From: Hemicordylus capensis
Lineage: Eukaryota > Chordata > Lepidosauria > Squamata > Cordylidae
NCBI RefSeq assembly: GCF_027244095.1
Contig: NC_069657.1
Coordinates: forward strand, 243,204,674 to 243,268,673
Length of the DNA: 64,000 nucleotides
Direction of reading: 5' to 3'
Within the stretch, counting starts at the first letter, position 1. The number at the start of each line of letters is the position of its first letter. The position numbers and the translations under genes are program-made. Below are positions 44,346 through 55,099 of the stretch, piece by piece. Below the pieces are notes generated by a model that was given only the letters and a program-made list of their open reading frames with translations, searched no databases and was not told where the DNA came from.

Positions 44346-45588
44346 AAAAAGAGCTCACAGGGAGCAGCCCTTCTCCTTCCTTCTCCAGGCATGCTTGCTT
44401 ATGTGCCCCGAGGGAAGAAAATAAATACTTATTTAATCCCCCTGTCCTGTAATGGCTGGAAACCTAAAAATTGGAGGACTTGTCCACTTGGACAAGCAGA
44501 GTATGAGTAAAGCAGTAGTAAAGTGAAGCAGAGTATGAGTTACCATATATGGTTTTTAAAAAGTGCAATTCTGAGAAGATTCAGCATGCCAGAGGCGGAA
44601 GGTTTTCCTCAGGAGGAGCCAGAGAGCAGCCTGGGTTAAGTCCTGTTGATAAGCCTGTTAAACTAACTAACACAGTAGTGCCAGTATATTTACAGTGAGG
44701 AGTTGTTTCAATATTCTGTCATTTACCATCCCTAGACATTCTCCTTGTCTGAAATCTAAACCATCTGTACAGTTTGCCTGAATAGTTGCACATCCGCGAT
44801 TGTGCCCACTGAGGGTTCTGAAGCCAGAGTTGGGAGGGGCAAATCCTGGCTAGTTTTAGAGTGACTTCCTGGTTTTGATCATAATTGCCTGATAAGGTGA
44901 GCCTGTGGACACGCTGGCACTTGCATGGCTAAACAACTGTGTTGTCCCTTCTTCCTTTCCTTTTATGGGCGTTTGTTCTCTCCCTCCACAGAGACAGTGG
45001 CAGCAAGGTGGTGGTGGGGCATATGCGGTGGTGGCAGGGTGGATTGTGAGAGCATGTGAGAAGGACAGCAGCAAGGTGGCAGTTGGATTTAGGAGGGCAC
45101 ATGAGAAGGCTCTGCGGTGGCAGGGGGCCTTGCAAGGGCATACAAGGTGGTGGCAGACTGCCTTTGAACATGGAGGTTCTACATCAGAGCTGTACTGCCT
45201 ATGAATATGGAAACTCCACTTAGCCAGCATGGATAAGAGCCACTCTTGGACTTCTCTTTCCCATCATGTAGATTTCAGATTTCCCTTTTCAAAAAACCTG
45301 CACATTCGGTCACCTAAAAAACCTTTGGTTTAAGGTGAGATACTTTCAGTTTTCATTTGTGCTCTGAAAGCATGGAAGTGGCAAGTTAAAGTGCCCATCT
45401 TAACTTCCGCACCGTATAAGCTGTGAAGGCTTTGTGCAGTCTCATGGGTTGTGCTGGCTTTAGAAATGAGGCTCCAGGCACCCACACTTTGCAGTGTTTC
45501 CCCGCTCACTTCTTGGAGATGCTCCTGATACATGTCTGCTTAATGCATCTCTACAAGGCACAGTGCTTCCCCAAAATGCCACCTCCAT
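44346..45588. other. IRS2 intron, no gene recognised
   Basis: Contains GGT/GCA-rich sequence near 44990-45150 and one arm of a hairpin repeat at 45171-45190. No supported coding frame. Confidence 0.35.
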
Positions 45589-45596
45589 AGTAAATG

Positions 45597-46089
45597 CAGG
45601 GGCAGAGACACCATTGCGCGAACAGGTTCAAAGAACACGGGCCGGGCCGCTCAGGGGCTGCGCCTCGTGCCCCAGCCATGCCCCCTGCGTCACACAACAG
45701 ATGCAGGGGGCAAAGTTTTGCTCACAAACGAGGCCACGAGCCCCATTTCTGAGCAAATTCCCAGCCAGCGCCGCATTCGCATCACAGCCGGGAGTGGCTC
45801 TCCCTGCTTAAAAAGGCAGGGAGACATGTTCCCAGCCAGCACTGGGCTAAGCTGCTCAAAAACAGAGCCTTTTTTAAGCAGGTAGAGCCACTCCCAGCTG
45901 CGCTACGAACATGGTGCGGGCCGGGAATTTGCTTGGAAACGGGGGGAGGGGCTCCGTTTGCGAGCAAAACCCTGCCCCCTGTGACTGACATCAGATGCTG
46001 CATCTGACGTCAGACGCAGGGGGCGTAGCAGGGGGGCCGCGCTGCCAGCAGGAGGAACAGGGGCTGCCGCTGGCCTCCCTACGCGCCTG
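45597..46089. mobile_element. hAT-type MITE, 493 bp, with a large internal hairpin
   Basis: Begins CAGGGGCAGAGAC and ends CCTACGCGCCTG. The exact 8-bp target duplication is AGTAAATG at 45589-45596 and 46090-46097. Inside, about 45690-45815 and 45870-45995 are inverted copies of each other, roughly 80 percent alike by eye. GC and CpG are high despite the AT-rich surroundings. Confidence 0.92.
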
Positions 46090-46097
46090 AGTAAATG

Positions 46098-47779
46098 TCC
46101 ATGACTACTGATGCATTGTGATGCACCCAACTGCTGATTTACCTGCAGCATCCTACAAATGAACAAGTTAGTAAACATGCTGTCAGTGTGTTAGATTCGT
46201 CCTCAGTAGCTACACTGGATTCAATAGGCAGTTTCAGTCCTGGAAGGTTGTCCTGGCTGACACCGATTCCTCACACCTCAGCTGAAACTGGTAACAGCAG
46301 CTAGAGGACTTGCAGACATCAGGACCAAGTCTGATTCCTCCCAAGCATTTAAGCAGTACTTTTTTTCAAACCTGAAAAGCCATATATTAATAGCATGTCT
46401 TCAACTAGAAAAGACTACATTGCCGTTTAATATCATGGCGTCATTTATTTTGCCAATTGATTTGTGACACTCAATGACACTTAATACAATAATGAAATAA
46501 TTTGATTATGTTTAAGAAGAAAGCAATTTGTGGTGTCTAAAAATGAAAGGACACAAAAATACATGAGCAATAAGGGCAGCAAGTAGTCTATGCAGAGCTA
46601 AGCCAAATAAAGGAGGGAGCATAATTCATAAACATGTTCATCTCTTCTCACCCACCCCCCATCACCAAATTGTTCTTTTAGGGAAGGAATTGTGTTAGCA
46701 TCTTCTGAGGCAACCGGGCAAAACTCCCCATCTTCTTCTGAATTGGCATATCATGAAATGCAGTTAAACACAATGTGCAGTGTCAGAAAAGTTCTAACCT
46801 GATAATCTTTCCTCCCTCCTCCACTTAGATTGAGGGCCAAGAAAGTCTGAGGGAGGAGGGGATAAAGGTTTACTGAAGGAACAGCATTTGGGGGATGAAC
46901 CGTAGGTTGTAGAGATATTTCAGACAGAAATCCACCTGATGTATCTAAGAATTCTGGCAGGACATTGACTGTATAGATAGTATTTTGGGGAAGCACTGTG
47001 CCTTAGAGAAATTTTATCAGGGGCATCTCTAGGAAATGATTGGGGAAGCTGCTCCTATTGAATTCCTGCCTGGAAGCATCCCTCCCCTTGGTCAAGCTGA
47101 AAGACCGAGGCAAAGTATGGGTACATAGAGCCTCATTTCTAAAGCCAGCATAATTTACAAGAGGGTACTAAGTCTTTACACCTTATATAGCATAGAAGTT
47201 AAGATGGACACATTAACTTGCATTTGTTGGGGCGAGGCAGAGAGGATATTCTAAATGTCTTCATTTTTCTTAGATGACTTGATGACTTTTTCAAGTGAGG
47301 GTTCGAAAGAGTGGTCTTACTCGAAATAATTTCCTTGGGTGTTTTTTTGTCTAGCGTTTAGTATTTGGGTAGTTGTTGTTTTTAAATGAAAGAGTCTCTT
47401 TGAAGTCTGCCAGCCCTCTGTAAGGACAGGCTTCGCTGTTGGGCTCAGTGGAGTTTAAGGAGGGCCAGAACTAGTACAGCACAGAAAGCAGAGGAGTGGC
47501 AGGAGGAAGGTTCTTGGGAAGCCAAATTCCTACTCAGAGGGGCTTAAAAGCTCATGTGACTCCTGGGTAGGAGCATGTTTTGTCAGCCTGTGACACCAGT
47601 GCTCTTGTTTCCATGGCATTCCCAAATGCAAAACATATACGGAGAGTTCTGCAGTTCAAATTAAAGGTTGCCTGTTCTGCTGCCTCACTTGTAACCCACA
47701 GATTTTTGGAATTTTCCTCTGGGAATTGGGCATGAGTAGATTAGGTGGTGCTGACAATGCACATTACCTTTCAGTTACA
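46098..47779. other. IRS2 intron, no feature recognised
   Basis: Unique-looking sequence with no repeat similarity noticed. Confidence 0.4.
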
Positions 47780-48066
47780 TAGGGAACATAAGAAGCTGCC
47801 ATATACCGAGTCAGACCACTGGTCCATCTAGCTCAGTATTATCTGCACAGACTGGCAGCAGCTTCTCCAAGATTGCAGGCAGGAATCTCTCTCAGTCGGA
47901 TCTTGGAGATGCCAGGGAGAGAATTTGGAAACTTCTGCATGCAAAAGCAGACGCCCTTCCACTGAGCTATGGGGCAATCCTCTAAGGGGGAATATTTTAC
48001 AGTGATCACATGCAGTCTCCCATTCAACTGCAGTCATGCTTGCTCCCACAAGACCAGCACCCCTCC
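47780..48066 (-). mobile_element. family A SINE with both tRNA-like and 5S-like heads
   Basis: The tail and body at 47780-47935 match the other copies. The middle (about 47935-47975) reads on the minus strand as CATAGCTCAGTGGAAGGGCG, a clear tRNA A-box head, where other copies have a shorter, different segment. The 5S-like outer part follows to 48066. Confidence 0.75.
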
Positions 48067-48439
48067 ATCAGCCAATTCTCCTGGCTGATGGAGAGGAACT
48101 GCCACCAACATCCATGCGTGGGTAACCACTTTCTTAGAATTCCCCTTGGGCTTGTGAGTCAGCCAGTTCTTCTGCAGCTTCAGATACAGCAGCATCTCAG
48201 GGACAACATGAGCCTGAACCATGGTGGTTGCCGCCTCCTTCTCTAGCAGCCGTATAGCAGAGCCTCCCTGCCCCACATATTGAGTGTTTTAAAGCTGAAA
48301 CGCAGCTGTAACATTGAAAAAAGGAGGGAAATCACAAATATCTCAAGTGCCATTTGTCTTAACTTGGAGCCTCTTAAGTCACGGACTTCTTGTGTAGAAT
48401 CAGGAGGGAAGGGAAGGGAAATACTTACCTCCCCACAGA

Positions 48440-48800
48440 TGATCTTCAGCATCTTGCTGGGTGGGCAGATCGCCCGCCCTGATGACTGCTGGCTTCTGCT
48501 GGCAGCAGGGAGATTTGGGGGGCCAGAAGGCCCCAGAACTCCCATAATGCACTGCCAACGCTGGCTGGGAGCCCCACAGTCTCTCTGCCCCAGCTGCAAG
48601 CAGCCGGGGGCTGGCAGACAATCCGAAAAAACGGGGTTAAGAGAACACTTGCTCCCTTAATCTTGTTTTGAAGGCAGGCTCTGGAGGCGGGTTTGCCGCC
48701 AGCAGGAGCCGAGCAGCTCCCGGTGGTCCTCACATGCAGACCAAATGGGGCTGAGCTTCTTTAGCCTGGCTCTGCCTGCACCTAAGAATAACCCCTTTAA
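48440..48800. mobile_element. MITE family D, diverged copy
   Basis: Reverse complement shares the AACCCCGTTTTT block and GGCTGCTTGCAGCTG with 37420-37905. Boundaries are approximate. Confidence 0.5.
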
Positions 48801-49214
48801 CCGCAAGAGCTTTTTGAGAGTGGAATATCTACCTTGTACCATTCTGGATTCTCCTTCATTTACGAGACCTCCAAGGCCCCTTCCAACTCCCAAGTGCTCT
48901 GTTTCTAGATGTGTGCATGCCCCCTTGGTCTCCACTCAGTCTTCCCACTACTAGATATGAATTTTTGAGCTCAGCATGTGTGGAGTAGAGTGGCGGGGGG
49001 CGGGGGAGGGGGCTAAATGTTGATAAGAGAGAAATACACAGATCTCTCTGTACCTATAATGACCATGATGTGTACACATCCAGGAAGGAAAGATGGCCTG
49101 TTAAGCCCTATAGGAATCCTTTCATGCACTCCTCCAGGTGATTGGAATGTATCCTATGTATAGATCGATAGTTAGAGAATTCCGACTTCATCTTCTTTGG
49201 GGTAGAGTTTACTG

Positions 49215-49242
49215 ATGCCTTTTCTTTCTCTTTCTCTTTCAG
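49215..49242 (+). other. IRS2: proposed splice acceptor of IRS2 exon 2
   Basis: A branch-point-like TACTGAT (49210-49216) is followed by an almost pure pyrimidine run and CAG ending at 49242. It lies about 27.8 kb from the donor, close to the intron size of mammalian IRS2. Confidence 0.7.
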
Positions 49243-49277
49243 AACGGGAGGAAAAAAACCCAATTTTACCACTATGA
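49243..49277 (+). CDS. IRS2: IRS2 coding exon 2 (C-terminal tail)
   Basis: Joined to the last base of exon 1, the first codon becomes GAA (Glu). This matches the final residue of mammalian IRS2, where the protein ends KEATIVKE. Here the frame continues as REEKNPILPL before TGA at 49275-49277, for a total of about 1104 residues. The call rests on the acceptor quality, the correct phase, the recovery of the conserved Glu, the expected distance and the repeat-free 3' UTR that follows. No transcript is available, and an alternative acceptor cannot be ruled out. Confidence 0.7.
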
Positions 49278-51435
49278 CCCTTGAGTCCAACATTTTATAA
49301 AAGCTGCTGGGTAGAACTTTTTTAAAAAAATCTAAATCTTAAGTTGCATTAAGATCTGGTTTTTTTTCTGTTGATGTAGCTTTCAGAACAGTTCTCCCTT
49401 AGTCTGGAGAGGAAGTAACCTGTCTGATTCACAGGGATGTATCGCAACATTGTGCTGCTGTTTGCATAAGTTATGCTCAAGATTACATCCTTTAAGACTT
49501 CGGACCTCTTCAGTGGGCTGATCGATTATACACACGGCCATCACCTTTTTGTCACAGACGATCTGTATTTATTCTTCAGCATGTTAGGGGATTCTGCTTG
49601 CACCTGCTACAGCAGTAAAATTGGGTGTTTACTGTTATCCTTTTGAACTTCCTACAGCACTACCTCAGTTAAAAGTGAAACTGGATTTGTATTGCTGGTG
49701 TACAATAGCTGGCTTCTCCTTGATCTCTGAGCTGGGTGTTGTACGGTCATCAGCCTTATTGAACCTATCAAGAATCCTGCTGCTGGCTGGTTGATTCTCA
49801 GTCTGCATTTACTTATCAGGCAAGACACCAGATAGGAGTGAAACCATTTAAGCCAAGGTGAAACTTGGTGGATCAGACTTATCGACATATTTATAATAGT
49901 TATAAAATATGTAATAGAAGTAACAGAACTTAATAATCATTAACCTGTATTAGGATATCATTCTTTACTTCTAACACATTTGTATAATCATATCTGTTTA
50001 GCATTTTAACTACATCAGATTGCAAAGGCCTCCTATTTGTATGCTTACATTTATCAGATAACTTTGACCTTAGCGACATTTCTTGTAATTAAAACCCCCG
50101 CCAACATGCTAGAAATGCAGGGATAATAATGGGGGGGTGGAGGTGAGTAGATTGATAACAATATTCTGAGCAGAATACTTCGTGTCTTTCAACAACGCCT
50201 AATAGTTTTTCTGTCAGCAATCAAATCTATAAAGGCAGCATAAAATTTGTGGAGAGAAAGGGGAAGAAGTAAACTTTGGACATTCTCCTAGAAATTCTTG
50301 ACAACTACATAGTATTTTGAAAATAACAGTGTCATGGCTTTTTTGCATATGTCACCCCCAATTGCACCATAATGGGGAATGTTTCGTTGCTCCTAATCTG
50401 TATTTGATTAATGAGGCTTTAAAAAAATTGTTTCAAGGGTACCTCCACTGAGCCTTGTCTGGGTCATCATATACATGTATTTTTCTCTTGAGAATTCTCT
50501 GTATTAAGTGATGAACTTCTACATCATTAGAAACAATGCATTAGGTATTTGATGGAGACAAAGAAGCCAGTGTCTTATTACTCAAAAATGCAATGCAAAG
50601 TCTTCATGCTTTCATGCTGAGCATTGGGACAGAGGATTGTATCACAAGACAAATGTGAATGTAATCTCCACCCACTTAGTGTTCCTTTCAGGGCACGGGA
50701 GGGGAATATGCTTATGCATATGCTGATAAAATTATTGAAGTAACATAAATTTAAGTGTCATTCATACTTGTTTTGTTACATACCCCACCTTCTGTCTAAA
50801 TACATATATAGCAAAGATGATAGCTTATGATGTCCCCAGCTAATGGGAGCACTGTGTGGCAATTGCTGAAACCAAAATATAACCTTCAATTTATGGAAAA
50901 CACTCTTGATTCCTAATATCATAATAAGTTTGGTCATCCGGCATATTAAAAAAAAATGGAGCTTGAATGCATACCATGTTCCCTTCTCATACCATACATT
51001 TCACAATAGGCATATGCAAATATTTGTGTTCTTACTTTAGTTTACAATATGGAACCAAAATGTATAAATGCTAAGTTTGCTAAAACTTTGCAATATATAG
51101 GAATCTTTGTACATTTTGCCTGATTTACCCTGAATTTTAAAATATTTTTTGCTATGTAACATGAACGGTTAATAAGCAGTGTTTTCTTTTTGGATACATA
51201 ATTGTTTCTGTATATCAAAATGTTAAATATATATTTCTTGCTATTGTGATACGACAAGAGACTTAACTTATCTTGCTGTGTCTTCCAATGTACACTCTGT
51301 ATATAGGAGTATTCAGCGATGCTGCTGGGAATGAGATCGTGTGGAACTAGAGTAGTATAATGTATTTAGTCTGTATTGATTCTGGCTGCTCTCCTTAATA
51401 GCCATATGCAATAAAATGTTATTTATTAAAGGAAT
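49278..51435 (+). other. IRS2: IRS2 3' untranslated region
   Basis: About 2.15 kb of AT-rich sequence without any of the repeats that crowd the rest of the window, as expected for a constrained 3' UTR. It ends at a poly(A) signal. The boundary is inferred from that signal and a T/G-rich stretch after it. Confidence 0.65.
51410..51415 (+). terminator. IRS2: poly(A) signal AATAAA
   Basis: Canonical AATAAA in CATATGCAATAAAATG, followed within about 60 bases by the T/G-rich GAGGTTTTGTTTATC. A second AATAAA at about 51514 could give a slightly longer message. Confidence 0.65.
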
Positions 51436-51439
51436 ACAA

Positions 51440-52084
51440 TCTTTGAGGACCTGTTCTTCGTAGAGGTTTTGTTTATCACATTATTTTGTTATTTATAAAG
51501 ATAGCTTTCTATGAATAAATTTTACTAGTGGGTAAATATTAACATGTCTTTAGTGTGTGTGTGTGTTTTTAATTTTATGGCTTGGAATTAACTTTTACAA
51601 CACTGTAATGTACATCTGAGGTTTTCAGACAGCCTTCTGTTAACAACTTTTCAGATCTATTCTGTTTTCTGCATCCGCCTTGTGAAGCCTTTCTAATGGC
51701 AAGATATCAATTCAGTGAGATCATTACCAAATTTAGCTATTTTGGCAACTCAGCTGACTATCCTATCACCACCTCTTTTATCATAAGTGGCAGCTATTGC
51801 CTCTAGAAATTGGTTTAATTTGTTTCAAGATTAATTACCTTGCTGGCTGTTCATGACTTATAGTCATTTGCATCGGAGAACCGGCAGTGTTTCAATTTAG
51901 CATCTCTTTCCATTCCAAATTCCATCCAAATAAACGGAAGTTTTGTATCAATTAATATATGTGGAACTAAGTAGGAGAAGTAGAGCAGCAGTCAGGAACA
52001 ACAACACAGTGATGTTGTTGATAGAGATAGAGAGCACAGCTGCTAACTGCTTGTTATTACAGCATGAAATCGGTGCAGGAGCTA
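51440..52084. other. downstream of IRS2, no feature recognised
   Basis: AT-rich unique-looking sequence, possibly still part of a longer 3' UTR form. Confidence 0.35.
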
Positions 52085-53272
52085 GGGATGTGCACAGAAC
52101 CAGCCTGGTTCCTTCCTTTTCTTCTGCCCCCCTCCCCCATTTATTTATTTTGGCACTCCCCCTTTCACATTTTTGTAATATTTGTGTGATATTATCATGT
52201 TATTTATGTTAAATACCTGTTCTATAAAATGCTACTGCTGTGCTAAAACCATTCAGAGTAAATGAGGCTTAGCAAATTCCAGAGTAAATGTTCTCCCACA
52301 GGAATAGGTTTGCCAGGTACAGATGCGAATGGGGGGGGGGGGAATAGAAATCAGTCGGCAAAATAGTTGAAATTGTTGGCACTAATTGCAAAAAAACCCC
52401 TACCACTTTGCATAATAGTTTGCATTAAATTCGCGTATGTTAATTGGTATATAGTCATATTTTGCTAAAAATAGGTTAATTTGGGAATAAATACAGCACG
52501 CCACTGGAGAGAAGCGGATGACCAGGAGAGCAGTATGTCTGCTCACCCTGCAACGTAGGTGCTAAGTTCTCAAGGCCCCTGCGTCTTAACCTTAAATTCC
52601 CCTCCTGATCAGGCTTGCCACCAGCTCTTCATCCAATAGCAAGTAGTAGAGTCACTATCATATGCCACCACATAGCTCTTTCTCCACAGTCACCAGCCTT
52701 CTCTGGATCACAGACAGTATTCCATTGAGTCAGAGCACTCTGCCTCAGCCAGCACTTTGCACCCTCTGAACAGCTGAAGGATCCACACACTTTGGTGATC
52801 ATTCACCACAAACCCACAAATCTGGGCCAGGGTGATTTTACTTCACTTCACCAAAGGAAGGGTGTGTGTGTGTGTCTGTTCATACATGCCGGGGGGAGGG
52901 GTGGGTTATGTCGAAGTCCATGTGAGACATCAAGGTGCCCTCCATATACAATTACCCCATGCGGAGCAGAAAAAGAAGGTACCATGTGTACCTGCTCCTT
53001 GCTGCTCACCACAGCTTCCTGCCTATGCACATCAGTGGTGCTCCCCTCAGCTGGTCAGCATGGTTGCTGACCACACAAATGGCCACCATGCATGCACGGA
53101 GGTCATGTGCATGCCATCGGTGTGCAAGGGCAGCTGGGGGGGTGCAGTGTCACAGTAGGAATTGGGAAGGAAGAGTGGCTGAGGAGCAGGTACGGATCTG
53201 CTCTCCTCCCCTTTAAAAGGTGGTTGGGCTCTGCTTCAAATCAGTGAATGAATCACGATTCGTGCACATCCC
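52085..53272. mobile_element. possible hairpin MITE family F, expanded
   Basis: Begins GGGATGTGCACAGAACC after TA and ends CGTGCACATCCC before TA, the family F ends. At 1.19 kb it is much longer than the other copies. It may be one element with an insertion or two half copies. Confidence 0.5.
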
Positions 53273-53274
53273 TA

Positions 53275-54399
53275 ACTCCAATCTTGGGTATCCTTGTAAT
53301 ATTTGCTTGTATTAACTTCTTAAAGTATAGATTAACAAATATAAATTGAGCATTGGATGTAGTCGGAAAATAGGAGCACACCCCCATAAATCAAACACAG
53401 GTTCTATCTGTTTCCAGAGAGCATCACCTCACACCCAAGGTGCTCCTGGTTTCTCTGAGCTTAAGCATGATTTCATTCTCCAAAAATCAGTTTGTGTTCT
53501 CATATCTGATTTGTCTGCCATTTCTTCACAGTGGCTACACACAGACACCTCTGGCTGGGAAGAGAGGAAGGAAAGGGCTCGGATGTCACTCTTAGCATCT
53601 CCTCTCGGGTAGGATACTGGAGTTTCAATATACCCTACTCATGACATCCCCTTCAGGATGATGCAGAGCCATTCACGGACATCCTCTTGGACCACCAACC
53701 AGAGATAGGTCCAACACATGAATTGGACTGCCAGCTAACTACGTCAAACCCACAGCTCTGTGCTGAATCTAGTGAGCTGTGCGGTAGTAGCTACATGTTT
53801 GTTGGTGATTATAAAGTTAGCTGCAGGCCCTAGGCAGTGATGGCATAGTCAAAAACAAAGAACATTTTCTATTTAATGTGAAGACAATAAAGAATCCAGT
53901 ATGAAGCAAGTATTAGGCTAAGAGACAGAAGGTGTTTTTTTAATCAGCTGGCCTTCTAAGCATTCACATTTATCCTGTGTGTTTTTCCCCCCCTGCTGCT
54001 GCCAATTTACAGCATACAGGAAACTAATCTTGTACAACAACTACCTTCCTGTACTCAGTTCCTAAATGGATTGGTGGTGGAAGGGCCTCTCCAGCAGTTC
54101 CTGTGAAACAGTGCTGAGCAAACAAGAACTTCAAGTGCTTACTTGGTGTGGTTATTGACAGTGACAAGGTAATTATGTTCAAATTTGGCTGCCAGCACTC
54201 AAGAAATAAAAATAACTAGCTGATCCAGCACAGAGCATCTGCGCCCCTAGTTCTCCCTGTCTCTCCCCCCATCTTCATTTCGCCTTCAGTCTCAGTCCGT
54301 TCTCCCCCTCCCAGTCCGCTTCCCCTCACCGCCCAGCTACTGGTACTTTCCCTCACTGCCCACCAGCTGGCCTGGCCGCCACTTTTCCTCCCTGCCTGC
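53275..54399. other. no gene recognised
   Basis: No repeats or frames that I can support. Confidence 0.35.
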
Positions 54400-54547
54400 A
54401 TTCATTCATTCATTCATTTGATTTCTATACCGCCCTTCCAAAAATGGCTCAGCGATAATTACAGAGAAATAAATAAGATGGATCCCTGTCCCCAAAGGGC
54501 TCACAATCTAAAAAGTAACATAAGACAGACACCAGCAACAGTCACTG
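54400..54547 (-). repeat. interspersed repeat family B, truncated
   Basis: ATTC-rich start, then TATACCGCCCTTCCAAAAAT and CCCCAAAGGGCTCACAATCT. Confidence 0.75.
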
Positions 54548-55099
54548 GAATCATTACTGCTATTCTTAAAGAAAGCACTGCTGCTGCTGACAGCAGCCAC
54601 TGGGGATGCTGGAAGTTGTAGTGAGCAACGTCTGAGAATCCCGGTTAGAGGGAACCCTGGTTGCCAGTGGTGATGCAGTGCGTGGGGGGTGACCATGAGT
54701 CACTCACCCTCCATGGCCAGCTCAGAAGAGCCCAGCAGGGGGAGGTTGGCCTTCAGGAAGACCAGCCACTCCACCATCTCAGCCTCCAAGCGTTAGCAAC
54801 GGGTATCATCATTCCCCTGGTCATGGTCCTGACGCTGGCTGGCGGGCACGAGAGAACTCTTTGGTAACTGCTGCCAAGTCTGGCTGGATTTGGCAATGTG
54901 TTGCCCCAAATTAGATTGCCTTCATCTCCCGGCTGCCACTGGTTCCTGCAGGTATTGTAGCACACACCGTTCAGCACTACTGCAGGGCCTCAGTGGACTC
55001 CACCCATGCCCCTGGCAAGGCGACAAGGAACCCCTCCATGGACCACCAAGTGGTTCGCCTACTGCAGTATATAAAACCCTGACGGCTATAGGTTCATCC
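54548..55099. other. no gene recognised
   Basis: A minus-strand frame at 54753-54977 has no recognisable domain. It may be part of the fossil protein element that follows. Confidence 0.3.
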
